Below, piece after piece: positions 7,977 to 15,858 of a stretch of 33,825 nt of DNA. Under the pieces are notes generated by a model that saw only the letters and a list, made by a program, of their open reading frames with translations, did not search any database and was not told the DNA's origin. The DNA comes from Nocardia tenerifensis NBRC 101015 (lineage in GTDB: Bacteria > Actinomycetota > Actinomycetes > Mycobacteriales > Mycobacteriaceae): positions 1 to 33,825 of the forward strand of contig NZ_BAGH01000266.1 of NCBI RefSeq assembly GCF_000308715.1, written 5' to 3'. Numbering within the stretch: position 1 is the stretch's first letter; each line of letters starts with the position of its first letter. Made by a program: the position numbers and the translations under genes.

Positions 7977-8960
7977 TATTCGGCCCTGCGGACTTTCCGC
8001 ACCGGAATACCGGCCCGCGGCGAGAACCTGCTGTCCGCGGATCTGCTCCAGCCGGTCGCGCACGCCTGCGAATATCAACAGCCACAACACTTCTCGTTCG
8101 TTGCCGGATCACCTACGTCCGGCCCCGATCACGGATTGTGGTTGGTGCCCAATGTCGCCCGCGCCCGCGACGCGGTGCGTGACCGCCCCGACGCGGCGAC
8201 CGTCGACGACCTCGTTCGCGACCTTCAGGTCACCAAAGTGCTGCGCGGCCAGGTGAACATCGTCGCCGAGCACGCCACGAACGGCTGCGGGCGATCCTCG
8301 GTCCCGGCGGCAGCGGAAAGTCCACCGCGGTCGCCATGCTGGTGCGCCCAGATCTGCTCGGCGCGGAAACCGCGATCAGCGCAGCACATATCGGCGCGGC
8401 CGTCCGCGCTGCGCGCGATGCCCTCGGCGGCACTGCCCGACCGGATCGCGCTGTGGCAGGCGTGGCTGCCCGACTTCGTCGCGCGGCTCGGGCCGGACCA
8501 CCCCGAGACCCAGCGGGTCCGCGACACCATCGCCGAGTGGCAGGCCCGGCTCGTCCCACCCGAACGCGCAGGCCCGCCGCAACGCCCCGATCCGCCTGGG
8601 CGCCAGTGGATTCCGCGCACCCTGGTCGGTGCGGTGATCGTCGCCATCCTGCTCGGCTTGTGGGGCAGCTGTGCTCGGGCGACGCCGCCACCGGCGAGGA
8701 ACGCCGCGAGCGAGACGGCCTTGGCCACCACGTCGCCGGAGCCGACTTCAGAAGCGACACAACCCTACTCGGCGCCGCCGGTCTCGACCACGGCCCAGCG
8801 ACCACGGTCGAGCGCCCCGACGTCCAAACCCTCCGTCGCCGCGCCGATCACCGAGTCCAGCGAACCGCCGATCGTCACAACCGACGTCATCTCGCTCCCC
8901 GTGGTCACATCGCCCAAGAACGGTGTACCGACGCCGTGCAGCGTGATCGACAGTGAACGG
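7977..8960 (+). pseudogene. Frameshifted P-loop NTPase / TPR / TM protein remnant
   Basis: Protein-like sequence switches frame at least twice. Frame A runs from about 7977 (LRTFRTGIPARGENLLSADL ... GLWLVPNVARARDAV ... VNIVAEHA) with no start codon that I can support. From about 8265 the sensible sequence moves to another frame: ERLRAILGPGGSGKSTAVAM, a full Walker A, then LLGAETAIS. From about 8435 it returns to frame A with FVARLGPDHPETQRVRDTIA, a word typical of TPRs in NB-ARC/TPR proteins. It ends with one TM helix (LVGAVIVAILLGLWG) and a Ser/Thr/Pro-rich tail that runs without a stop into the opposite-strand gene. Two compensating indels and a missing start and stop indicate decay. Original function probably STAND-like signalling. 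Confidence 0.55.
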
Positions 8961-8966
8961 GACCGG

Positions 8967-9419
8967 TCACACCACCACGAGCGTCACCGTCTCGACCACG
9001 CACACCGGTTTGTCGCCGCCCTCGCGCTCGATGACGACCTCGGCGGTGACCAGATGCCCGCCTTTGCCCGGCGCCACGGACCGCAACTCGATTCCGGCCC
9101 TGACCCGGGCGCCGACGGGAACGGGCGCGGGGAAGCGGAGCTTGTTGGCACCGTAGTTGACGCCCATCGCGATGCCCTCGATCCGGTACACCTCCGACGC
9201 CAGCGTCGGCACCAGCGACAAGGTGAGATAGCCGTGCGCGATGGTGGTGCCGAACGGGCCGTGGGCCGCCTTCTCGGTGTCGACGTGGATCCACTGATGG
9301 TCGCCGGTCGCGTCGGCGAAGGTGTTCACCCGATCCTGGGTGATCTCATGCCACTCGGAGTACCCCAGATGCGTGCCGACCGCCGCTTCGAGTTCGGCGA
9401 TGCCGTGGAAGATTCTCAT
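8967..9419 (-). CDS. MaoC-family (R)-specific enoyl-CoA hydratase (HtdZ/Rv0130-like)
   Basis: 150 aa single hot-dog domain. The hydratase motif is FADATGDHQWIHVD with D40 and H45, the catalytic pair at the same positions as in Rv0130 of M. tuberculosis (recalled). GPFGTTIAHGYLTLSL and VNYGANKLRFPAPV are further family words. It hydrates trans-2-enoyl-CoA to (R)-3-hydroxyacyl-CoA or the reverse. The ATG overlaps the stop of the SDR gene by four bases (ATGA), so both are coupled. Together they could perform the 3-ketoacyl/3-hydroxyacyl/enoyl steps of a fatty-acyl pathway under the TetR regulator at 10376. Chain-length preference unknown. Confidence 0.93.
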   Translation of the reverse strand: MRIFHGIAELEAAVGTHLGYSEWHEITQDRVNTFADATGDHQWIHVDTEKAAHGPFGTTIAHGYLTLSLVPTLASEVYRIEGIAMGVNYGANKLRFPAPVPVGARVRAGIELRSVAPGKGGHLVTAEVVIEREGGDKPVCVVETVTLVVV

Positions 9420-10171
9420 GCCTTCGGACCGCCCGCGACGTAGAGCACCTGGCCGGAGACGAAACCCGCGCCCTCGCTGACGAAGAACGATACGGCGTGC
9501 GCGATATCGGCCGGGACACCGGTGCGGGCCACCGGAATCTCCTTGGCCGCACCGGCTTTGAAGTCCTCGAACGGGATGCCGACGCGGGCGGCGGTGGCGG
9601 CGGTCATCTCGGTCTCGATGAAGCCGGGGGCGATGGCGTTGGCGGTGATGCCGAACTTGCCGAGTTCCAGGGCGAGGGTCTTGGTGAAGCCCTGCACTCC
9701 GGCCTTGGCGGCCGCGTAGTTGGCCTGGCCGCGGTTGCCGAGCGCCGAGGTGCTCGACAGGTTGACGATGCGACCGAAACCGGCTGCGGTCATGTGCTTC
9801 TGGGCCGCGCGAGTCATCAGGAACGCGCCGCGCAGGTGCACGTTCATCACCAGGTCCCAGTCGTCGGTGGTCATCTTGAACAGCAGGTTGTCGCGGATCA
9901 CGCCGGCATTGTTGACCAGCACGGTGGGCGGCCCGAGCTCGGCGACGACGCGCTCGACGGCGGCCGCCACCGCGGCCTCGTCGGCGACGTCGGCGCCGAT
10001 CGCGACGGCCCGGCCACCGGCGCCCTCGATCTCGGCGACGACCGGCTCGCAGGCCGCCTCATCGAGATCCAGCACGGCGACGGCCATTCCGTCGGCGGCC
10101 AGGCGCAGGGCCACGCCCCTGCCGATGCCGCGGGCCGCACCGGTGACGATGGCGGTTCTCGTGGTGCTCAT
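9416..10171 (-). CDS. SDR-family 3-oxoacyl-(ACP/CoA) reductase, FabG-like
   Basis: 251 aa classical short-chain dehydrogenase. It has the Rossmann motif TGAARGIG (10-17), NNAGV (87-91), N110, S139/S140, and the catalytic YAAAK (Y152, K156). The C-terminal FVSGQVLYVAGG is usual for FabG-type enzymes, which use NAD(P)H on 3-oxoacyl thioesters. GAGGAG lies seven bases before the ATG. First gene of a two-gene operon with the MaoC hydratase. It is divergent from a TetR gene, with a palindromic operator between them, so it is very likely repressed by that TetR. It is one of many FabG paralogues, so I give no symbol. Confidence 0.93.
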   Translation of the reverse strand: MSTTRTAIVTGAARGIGRGVALRLAADGMAVAVLDLDEAACEPVVAEIEGAGGRAVAIGADVADEAAVAAAVERVVAELGPPTVLVNNAGVIRDNLLFKMTTDDWDLVMNVHLRGAFLMTRAAQKHMTAAGFGRIVNLSSTSALGNRGQANYAAAKAGVQGFTKTLALELGKFGITANAIAPGFIETEMTAATAARVGIPFEDFKAGAAKEIPVARTGVPADIAHAVSFFVSEGAGFVSGQVLYVAGGPKA

Positions 10172-10237
10172 GAAGTGCTCCTCTTCGGGGTGTGGTTCAG
10201 ACGCCGGTCAGCGTGCGCCCGCGTCGACGGCGGAGTA

Positions 10238-10255
10238 ACTAAGCGCTTGCTTAGT
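10238..10255. promoter_or_regulatory. TetR operator palindrome ACTAAGC-GCTT-GCTTAGT
   Basis: Perfect 7-4-7 inverted repeat in the divergent gap between the SDR gene (start 10171) and the TetR gene (start 10376). Length, symmetry and the AAGC-N4-GCTT core are typical of TetR-family sites in actinobacterial lipid genes. It is 66 bases before the SDR start codon and 120 before tetR, well placed to control both. Confidence 0.75.
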
Positions 10256-10375
10256 AGGATGGTGCCCGAGTTCACAGACGACCGTCAATAGACCTCGACT
10301 TCCGATGCTCTGTTAGCCACGTCACCCCGCCCACGACCAGTGTGTTTTCCACCGAGACGAGATAATGGCGATCCC

Positions 10376-10969
10376 ATGACCGAGACCTCCGAGCCCCGCG
10401 GCGACGCCACCCGCGCACGACTTCTCGAAGCCGCCACCGCGGCGTTCGCCGACAAGGGCTTCAACGGGACCACAACACGCGATATCGCCGCGGCCGCGGG
10501 GATGAGCCCCGCCGCCGTCTACGTGCATCACAAATCCAAAGAAGAACTGCTCTATCTGATCTCGCGAGCAGGCCACGACCGAACCCTCGCGCTGGTGCGC
10601 AAGGCGGCGGTCTCCTCGGACGATCCAGCGAGCGCGCTGCGCACCATGATCCACGATTTCGCGGTGCACCACGCCCGCGGGCACACCCGCGCGCGGATCG
10701 TGAATTATGAACTGGGCTCGCTGAATTCGGAACACCGGGCGGAGATTCGCGGCATCCGCAGGCAGATCGATCAGGCGGTGCGCGCATTGATCGAGCGGGG
10801 GATCCGCGACGGTGTGTTTCATATCCCCGACGCCAGGATCGCCACGGTGGCCCTGCTCTCGCTCGGTGTCGATATCGCTCGGTGGTATCGCGATGACGGG
10901 GATTGGTCACCTGAAGATATTGCGATGGCCTACGCGGACATGGCGTTACGGATCGTCGGGGCCGGGTAG
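10376..10969 (+). CDS. TetR-family regulator (KstR2-like C-terminal domain)
   Basis: 197 aa. The N-terminal TetR HTH covers about residues 10-55 (ARLLEAATAAFADKGFNGTT, then IAAAAGMSPAAVYVHHKSKE). The C-terminal part has the pattern FAVHHARGHTRARIVNYELG ... RRQIDQAVRALIERGIRDG, seen in KstR2-like regulators that often sense acyl-CoA thioesters. I chose the ATG at 10376 (MTETSEPRG); an in-frame extension upstream looks non-coding. It faces away from the SDR-MaoC operon with a palindrome in between, so it probably represses that operon and itself, released by an acyl-CoA ligand. The ligand is inferred, not seen. Confidence 0.92.
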   Translation: MTETSEPRGDATRARLLEAATAAFADKGFNGTTTRDIAAAAGMSPAAVYVHHKSKEELLYLISRAGHDRTLALVRKAAVSSDDPASALRTMIHDFAVHHARGHTRARIVNYELGSLNSEHRAEIRGIRRQIDQAVRALIERGIRDGVFHIPDARIATVALLSLGVDIARWYRDDGDWSPEDIAMAYADMALRIVGAG

Positions 10970-11051
10970 CGACGCGTTCCTCGATTTCGGGGCCGGGAGT
11001 TCTAGCTTCTTGCTATAAATCTAGGACGATTTCTACCTTCAGGGGTGGGCG

Positions 11052-12236
11052 ATGGGCCGACGTGAGAGTCCGTACAAGGTTCGGCCGCGAGGTGAGCGGG
11101 TTCGGCTCGGATACTTGATCGAGCCCGTCGCTCCCGTGTGGGCGATCAAGCTGAACTTGCGGACCGCGAGCCTGCTGGGCGTCGACGATGTGTGGTTCTC
11201 CGACCACACCAAGTCGGCGTTTCCGGCTGCCGCGTGGAACGCTCGGTTCTCGCCGATGGCGCGCTTCGTCTCCACGCTGGACGCGTACCTGGATCCAACC
11301 GTCGCGCTGGCCCGATGGGCTCGCCCGCGCGGGCCGGTGATGGGTGTCGCGGTCACCGATGTGGTCCGGCGCAGTCCGGCCGATCTGGCGCGGGCGTGGA
11401 TGTCGCTGCATCATCTGACGCGCGGCAAGGTGGTGCTGGGGATCGGGTCGGGCGAGTACGAGAACACGGTGCCCTACGGGTTGACGCTGGAGCCGCGCGC
11501 CAGGCGGCTGGCCGACGCTTTGACCGCGGTGCGCGCCGCATGGTCCTCCCCCGGCGATCTGCTCACCCACGAAGGGCCGTTCCACGCCTGGCGCGACGCC
11601 AGATTCGGGCTGCCGCCGCTCAACGGCACGACTCCGCCGATATGGGTGGCCGCGCAGGGACCTCGTGCGTGCCGGATCGCCGGGCAGCACGGCGACGGCT
11701 GGATGTTCATCCTCAACGACACGACCACCTCCTGGCACACCGCCGCCACCCACTTCGCGCGCGCCGCCCAGGACTCCGGACGCGACCCGGAAACCTTGCA
11801 CCGCAGCGTTTTACTGGCCCCACTGCTGGCACCCGACCAGCGTGTCCTCGACGAACTGTGCCGCGCGCCCTTCATCCGAGCCATGGCCCTGGCCATGCCG
11901 GGAGCGAGCTGGACCGCGGCCGGAGCGACGCACCCGCTCGGCGCCGACAACCTCGGTTACTCGCAGGTGGACCCCGCCGTCTTCGAAGGCGAGCGCTTCG
12001 CCGAATACAGCAGGCACGTCACACCCGAGGTGGTGCGCGGTCTCATGCCCTCCGGCACCGCGGCCGACGTCGAGCGCTGGTTGGATCCCTATCTCGACGC
12101 GGGTCTGAATCACATCCTCTTCTACGCCTTCGCCGCCGCGGTCACGCCGAGATTGGCCGCGGCCGGGCTCGTAGAGCAGCGCCGGCTGATCAACAGGCTG
12201 AAGAAGCGGCGGCCGGGTCCGTTTCCGGGGGCGTGA
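11052..12236 (+). CDS. LLM-class flavin/F420-dependent oxidoreductase
   Basis: 394 aa luciferase-like TIM-barrel enzyme. Seen: RVRLGYLIEP at the start, the VDDVWFSDH strand end, the family word HLTRGKVVLGIGSGEYEN, and TPPIWVAAQGPRACRIAGQHGDGW. The overall pattern recalls phthiodiolone ketoreductase (Rv2951c type) and F420-dependent reductases. F420 versus FMN cannot be decided by eye. A purine-rich GGGGTGGG precedes the ATG. It is a single gene with a relatively AT-rich upstream stretch (TATAAAT at 11014-11020) that could hold a promoter. No polyketide or lipid cluster adjoins it, so the substrate is open. Confidence 0.88.
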   Translation: MGRRESPYKVRPRGERVRLGYLIEPVAPVWAIKLNLRTASLLGVDDVWFSDHTKSAFPAAAWNARFSPMARFVSTLDAYLDPTVALARWARPRGPVMGVAVTDVVRRSPADLARAWMSLHHLTRGKVVLGIGSGEYENTVPYGLTLEPRARRLADALTAVRAAWSSPGDLLTHEGPFHAWRDARFGLPPLNGTTPPIWVAAQGPRACRIAGQHGDGWMFILNDTTTSWHTAATHFARAAQDSGRDPETLHRSVLLAPLLAPDQRVLDELCRAPFIRAMALAMPGASWTAAGATHPLGADNLGYSQVDPAVFEGERFAEYSRHVTPEVVRGLMPSGTAADVERWLDPYLDAGLNHILFYAFAAAVTPRLAAAGLVEQRRLINRLKKRRPGPFPGA

Positions 12237-12392
12237 TGTACCGGCTTCGAAGCTGGTAACCAACTACGTTCGGATACCAAGGATTCAGGGTGGTGCGTCA
12301 GCGGATACGCGCTCTTACAGTGTGATTGAGCAAGATATCCACTGCCACGACCGTGGGCGTCGCGACAGTCGGGCGAGGACTGGTGAGGCGAT

Positions 12393-14063
12393 ATGCCGCG
12401 GACGATTCGGTTTCTCCTCCTGTGGTCGGTGCCGCCGCTGCTGATCGGCGCCTACTGGCTGCTGTGGGCGGTGGTCGCGCCCGGTTTCGGCAGGCAGAAC
12501 AGCGTGCGGGCGTGGGTGTTCAACGTCGTCCTGCACGGCAGCGGACTGTGGTGGGTGGTCATCTACTACGTCGTCGGGCTGACCGTCTACTGCGCGCGGG
12601 TGTACCGGGACAGGCCCAAGGGGCACGCCGTCCATCGGGCCGTCGCCGTCGGCGGTGCCCTGCTGTTCGTCGTAACGCTCTCCGTACCAATCTTTTTCGC
12701 GGTCAACCTCGACAAGAACGAGGGCCGCTTCTACGCCGGCGCCACCACGTTCTACGCCCGCGATCCCGGGCGGGTCCCGTCGTCGCTGCACCTGCTCGCC
12801 GACGGCGGCACGAAGAACTCCGGCGGCTGCGCGATCCGCGGCGGCCACGATGTCTACGGCTGCGTCGAGCAGGGCGACCTGTCGCCGGCGGGCTGGGAAC
12901 CCCGCGTCGGGTCGCTCGACGGCGCCACCATCGCCCTCGGGCGGGCGATCGGGGACGTACAGGCGGTCAGCCTGCGTCCGGAAACCATCACCTACCTCAA
13001 CGGGCGAGGCGGCACCCTCGGTTCGTGGAGCGGGGTGCTCGACGGCAGCGGCATCACCGTCTCGCTGGGCGGGGTGGCCGAGTGGACCGGCGAGGGCAAC
13101 GTCACCGCCTGCACGTTCACCGGCGACTACGCCATCGACCGGGCCTTCGGCGGCGCCCGAATGAACAGCCTGACGAACCTGCTGCGCGAGCGTTTTCCGC
13201 TGATCGGCTTCGAGATGAGCGACGTGTGGGGCTACTGCGACGGCAAACAACCGGTCGTGGTCATCCCCGTCACGACGCCGATCCCGTGGACGCATCGGAC
13301 GGTCGACGCTCCCGCGGGTGTCATCATCGTGCGCGGCGATCACGGTCACGTGAGCACGGACTACCGAGCCGACGTCGCCGCCGGCACACTCCCGGGCCCC
13401 GTCTACCCGAAATCCCTTGTCGCCCGGCAGCGTACGGAGACCAAGTGGGCGGCGGGCCGAGAAAACCTGAACCGCAACCACTTCGGCTTCGATCCCGCGC
13501 ATTCGCAGGCGCAGAGCGGCAATGTCGCCGAGTACCTGTTACGCGACAAGCGCACCGGCCGGCTCCAGTGGGTGACGCCGATGACGCTGCGCGGCAGCAC
13601 CTCCGAGCTGTTCGTCGCGTATTCGGTGACCCCCGCCGACGAGGTGCATCGGCGCGAGCTGAATCCGCAGTCGGTGTTCGTGTTCGACGACACCGATCCG
13701 CGCCGGATCAACATCGACAACCTCGACGCCGACGCCCGCTCATGGCTGGCGACCAACGCGGGCACGGTGATGTCCAACGGCGGCAAACTGGTCGAGTTCA
13801 CCCCGATCGATGGCGACACTTGGCGTGGCTTCGTCGAATTCAACGGCCGCGTCGCCTACCGGATAGACATCAGCGCCACCCACAAGATTCCGGTCCAGCT
13901 GACCGAGCTGGACGCCACCGGCCAAACGCAGCCTGCCCAGCCCGCCGCCTCCCGTAATGCGGACTGCGGCAAGGTTTTAGGCTCGCTCACGCCAGCGCAG
14001 TTGACGCAGTGTGCCAAGGTTTTCGTCGATGAACTGGCGAACCGGCAGCCACCTCCCCGGTAG
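12393..14063 (+). CDS. Membrane-anchored protein of unknown function with large extracytoplasmic domain
   Basis: 556 aa, not recognised. Three TM segments lie in the first ~110 residues (about 5-29, 43-68, 84-106). They are followed by a soluble domain of about 440 residues with several Cys (GGCAIRG, YGCVEQG, TACTFTG, WGYCDG, then C near the end in NADCGKV and TQCAK), suggesting disulfides outside the cell. The soluble part has alternating beta patterns and conserved-looking words such as NRNHFGFDPAHSQAQSGN, VTPMTLRGSTSELFVAY and INIDNLDADARSW. GAGG lies five bases before the ATG. It is monocistronic, ending at a strong hairpin (14095-14128). Roles in cell-envelope assembly are possible but unproven. 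Confidence 0.85.
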   Translation: MPRTIRFLLLWSVPPLLIGAYWLLWAVVAPGFGRQNSVRAWVFNVVLHGSGLWWVVIYYVVGLTVYCARVYRDRPKGHAVHRAVAVGGALLFVVTLSVPIFFAVNLDKNEGRFYAGATTFYARDPGRVPSSLHLLADGGTKNSGGCAIRGGHDVYGCVEQGDLSPAGWEPRVGSLDGATIALGRAIGDVQAVSLRPETITYLNGRGGTLGSWSGVLDGSGITVSLGGVAEWTGEGNVTACTFTGDYAIDRAFGGARMNSLTNLLRERFPLIGFEMSDVWGYCDGKQPVVVIPVTTPIPWTHRTVDAPAGVIIVRGDHGHVSTDYRADVAAGTLPGPVYPKSLVARQRTETKWAAGRENLNRNHFGFDPAHSQAQSGNVAEYLLRDKRTGRLQWVTPMTLRGSTSELFVAYSVTPADEVHRRELNPQSVFVFDDTDPRRINIDNLDADARSWLATNAGTVMSNGGKLVEFTPIDGDTWRGFVEFNGRVAYRIDISATHKIPVQLTELDATGQTQPAQPAASRNADCGKVLGSLTPAQLTQCAKVFVDELANRQPPPR

Positions 14064-14094
14064 TCGTCCGCATCGGCTCATCCGCCTTCCCCGC

Positions 14095-14128
14095 CACCAG
14101 GCCCATCGTGGCGGCGATGGGCCTGGTG
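14095..14128. terminator. 14-bp stem hairpin between convergent genes
   Basis: CACCAGGCCCATCG and CGATGGGCCTGGTG are exact reverse complements around the six-base loop TGGCGG. The hairpin begins 32 bases after the membrane-protein stop (14063) and ends 86 bases before the stop of the opposing secreted-protein gene (14214). Only two T follow. The stem length makes a bidirectional terminator likely. Confidence 0.75.
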
Positions 14129-14213
14129 TTCGAGACGGGTGTGCTCAGTCGTCCGAGCGATCAGTTTCGAGATCGGCCGAAACCTGTTCGGCCCGAAACG
14201 AATCGCCGCGGGC

Positions 14214-14714
14214 TCAGCCGAGCGTGAACGTCGCGCGGCCCCCGAGGTGCTCCAAATCCACATTCTGCGGATAGACCTGGGAGTACGTGTCGATCCACGC
14301 CTCCACCTTCCCGGCGCCCGGCGCCATGCCGATGCCCGTGATCACGTTGTCCGGCATGCCGACCACCGACGTGCCTTCGACACGTTGTGACTGTCCGCCG
14401 GTCGCGCCGGTATCGACGTTGCGCCAATGCACGGTGAGGTAGTAGGCCCCGCAGAACTCCCCGGTCTGCGTGATCTTCGCCCGGACACCGATCACACCGG
14501 ACCGCTCCTGAGGCACCGTCTCGGCATTGACGATCGCGGCACAGTTCGGCCCCGGCACCCGCGTGAGCGTCGGCGTGAACTGGGCCACCGGATCAGTAGG
14601 GTTGGCACCGGCACTCCCCCCGAACCCGCTCGCCGCGGCCGCCATCGCCACCGCGACCACCCCCGTGCGTACCATAAACCGTTGTAAGGAAACGTTTTTC
14701 AGACTCATACCCAT
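14214..14714 (-). CDS. Small secreted protein of unknown function
   Basis: About 166 aa. A signal peptide is clear: basic start (MSLKNVSLQRF), hydrophobic core VRTGVVAVAMAAAASG, and likely Ala-type cleavage near SAGANP. The mature part of ~120 residues has two Cys (NCAAI, FCGAYY) likely to form a disulfide. Its beta-rich sequence includes YYLTVHWRNVDTG and KVEAWIDTYSQVYP. The start is uncertain: GTG 14726, ATG 14714 and ATG 14708 are all in frame and none has a strong ribosome site. It converges on the membrane protein at 12393 with a shared hairpin. Not recognised as a named family. Confidence 0.8.
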   Translation of the reverse strand: MGMSLKNVSLQRFMVRTGVVAVAMAAAASGFGGSAGANPTDPVAQFTPTLTRVPGPNCAAIVNAETVPQERSGVIGVRAKITQTGEFCGAYYLTVHWRNVDTGATGGQSQRVEGTSVVGMPDNVITGIGMAPGAGKVEAWIDTYSQVYPQNVDLEHLGGRATFTLG

Positions 14715-14789
14715 TTGTCGTCCCACGCACGAACATCGTTATCCCCACCCGCCCCCTCAAACTCGAGGGCTGGACAACCCCCCGTCCCT

Positions 14790-14864
14790 CGTAACCTCCG
14801 CCGAGACCACGACCCGATCGACACCCTCGCCGAACAGGGCATCACCTACGTCCCCTTCTTCGGT
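14790..14864 (+). pseudogene. Relic of an aldo/keto reductase
   Basis: About 25 codons read RNLRRDHDPIDTLAEQ then GITYVPFFG. This matches the aldo/keto-reductase stretch around the strand 'N.Y...DR....ID.LAEQGIAYVPFFPLGG' known from the family. Nothing of the enzyme remains on either side, so it is a decayed fragment. It overlaps the 3' end of the opposite-strand CdiI-like gene, whose last residues (EPKKGT) are encoded by the antisense of this relic. Confidence 0.45.
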
Positions 14865-15289
14865 TCGGACAAGAAGCCGTTGACCGCCCGGCGAATCTCC
14901 GAGATGCCAGCGTCCTCGGGTTCCACGATCAAGGCATCCGCCCGCTGCGCGACACGCCGGGCTCGGTCCAACAGAGCGCTATCGGCCGACCAGTGTTCGG
15001 ACCCAAGCCGCAGCACCGCTACAAGAAGATCACCCGGATAGAAGTCGCCCGAAGCAAGTGGGTCTCGTTCCAGCACCTCCAGCGCCCGAGGCAAGAGCAC
15101 CGCGGTTCCGACACTCTGTGACAACATGATCCGCAGGTCTTCGACGCCGAACTCGGAGACGGGGACCCGGCGCAGCTCGTGAACTCTCCGGATCAGGTGA
15201 GTCGTCTCCGGCGGCGACGCACCCCAGGCGACGCCCTCGACATCCTCCACGGAACGCATGTCGCCGGAACCATCGGTTCCATGACTCAT
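14846..15289 (-). CDS. CdiI-type contact-dependent inhibition immunity-like protein (orphan)
   Basis: 147 aa. The central region VEDLRIMLSQSVGTAVLLPR, then ALEVLERDPLASGDFYPGDL, then LVAVLRL closely fits the 'contact-dependent growth inhibition immunity' (CdiI_2-like) pattern of DLR..I.Q......P.AL..L..DPL..GD.YPGDLL. Such proteins neutralise a cognate polymorphic toxin in the producing cell. No toxin, secretion gene or toxin C-terminal fragment is visible on either side, so it is an orphan. I chose ATG 15289 (MSHGTDG); TTG 15301 is in frame. GGGAG lies about 13 bases upstream. The C-terminus appears to have been extended into an aldo/keto-reductase relic. Confidence 0.75.
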   Translation of the reverse strand: MSHGTDGSGDMRSVEDVEGVAWGASPPETTHLIRRVHELRRVPVSEFGVEDLRIMLSQSVGTAVLLPRALEVLERDPLASGDFYPGDLLVAVLRLGSEHWSADSALLDRARRVAQRADALIVEPEDAGISEIRRAVNGFLSEPKKGT

Positions 15290-15336
15290 AGCAGTGCGCA
15301 ACTCCCAATCCCTTGTCTCCCAGAGACTCTAATCGG

Positions 15337-15350
15337 CAAGCGCATGCTTG
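15337..15350. promoter_or_regulatory. Palindrome CAAGC-GCAT-GCTTG between divergent genes
   Basis: Perfect 5-4-5 repeat in the 96-bp gap between the CdiI-like gene and the SnoaL-like gene. Its AAGC-N4-GCTT core is the same as in the TetR site at 10238-10255. It could bind the same or a related TetR protein. TTGACC (15348-15353) overlaps its right arm and may be a -35 box for the SnoaL-like gene. Weak evidence. Confidence 0.35.
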
Positions 15351-15385
15351 ACCTCGATCATGGTTTAGGTTTCACAATCTGAGGT

Positions 15386-15820
15386 ATGGACGATGACAGT
15401 GTGGCGATACGGGAACTGTTCGATCGTTATACCGAGCTGTGGGTTCGGCACGAGATGTGGGAGTGGGGGAAGTTGTTCACCGAGGACTGCGACTTCATTA
15501 CGCACCGGGGGATGTGGTGGCGGTCGCGGGAGGAGAATGTGCGGGGACATCTGGATGTGCCGGAATCTGTTCTGGCGCAGAAGAAGAACTACAGCCAGAC
15601 GGTCATCGACGTCCAGCCGCTCACTCCGGGAGTGATGCTGGTGCACACCGAGTGGGCGTGGCCCGATCACGTACTGCCGGGCGCCCCGGCGGCCGAAGAT
15701 CGTCGTGGACTCATCACCGCGGTCCTCGTGCGCCGCGAAGGGAACTGGCTGATCCGTTCGGCACACAACACACGCCTCAACGGACTCGACGACTTCGCCC
15801 CGCGAAGCGCGGGTTCGTAA
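15386..15820 (+). CDS. SnoaL-like / NTF2-fold protein
   Basis: 144 aa, the usual size for a single cone-shaped NTF2-fold domain. The pattern is typical: helix IRELFDRYTELWVRHEMWEWGKLF, then TEDCDFITHRG, then strands LVHTEWAWPD, GLITAVLVRREGNWLIRSAH and a C-terminal NTRLNG. Proteins of this type act as isomerases, hydrolases or small-molecule binders; the pocket residues do not point to one activity. Start ATG 15386 with GAGG immediately upstream. A leaderless start is possible because CACAAT lies eight bases before. Single gene, divergent from the orphan immunity gene. Confidence 0.82.
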   Translation: MDDDSVAIRELFDRYTELWVRHEMWEWGKLFTEDCDFITHRGMWWRSREENVRGHLDVPESVLAQKKNYSQTVIDVQPLTPGVMLVHTEWAWPDHVLPGAPAAEDRRGLITAVLVRREGNWLIRSAHNTRLNGLDDFAPRSAGS

Positions 15821-15858
15821 AGCCCGATCGGGGCTCGGCGAGCACCGAGCGTTCGGGG

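Noticed and set aside
8136..9443. A single 435-aa plus-strand protein
   Set aside because: Only its middle reads like protein. Its 3' third is antisense to the well-supported MaoC gene, and its Walker A is in another frame, so I treat the left part as a pseudogene.
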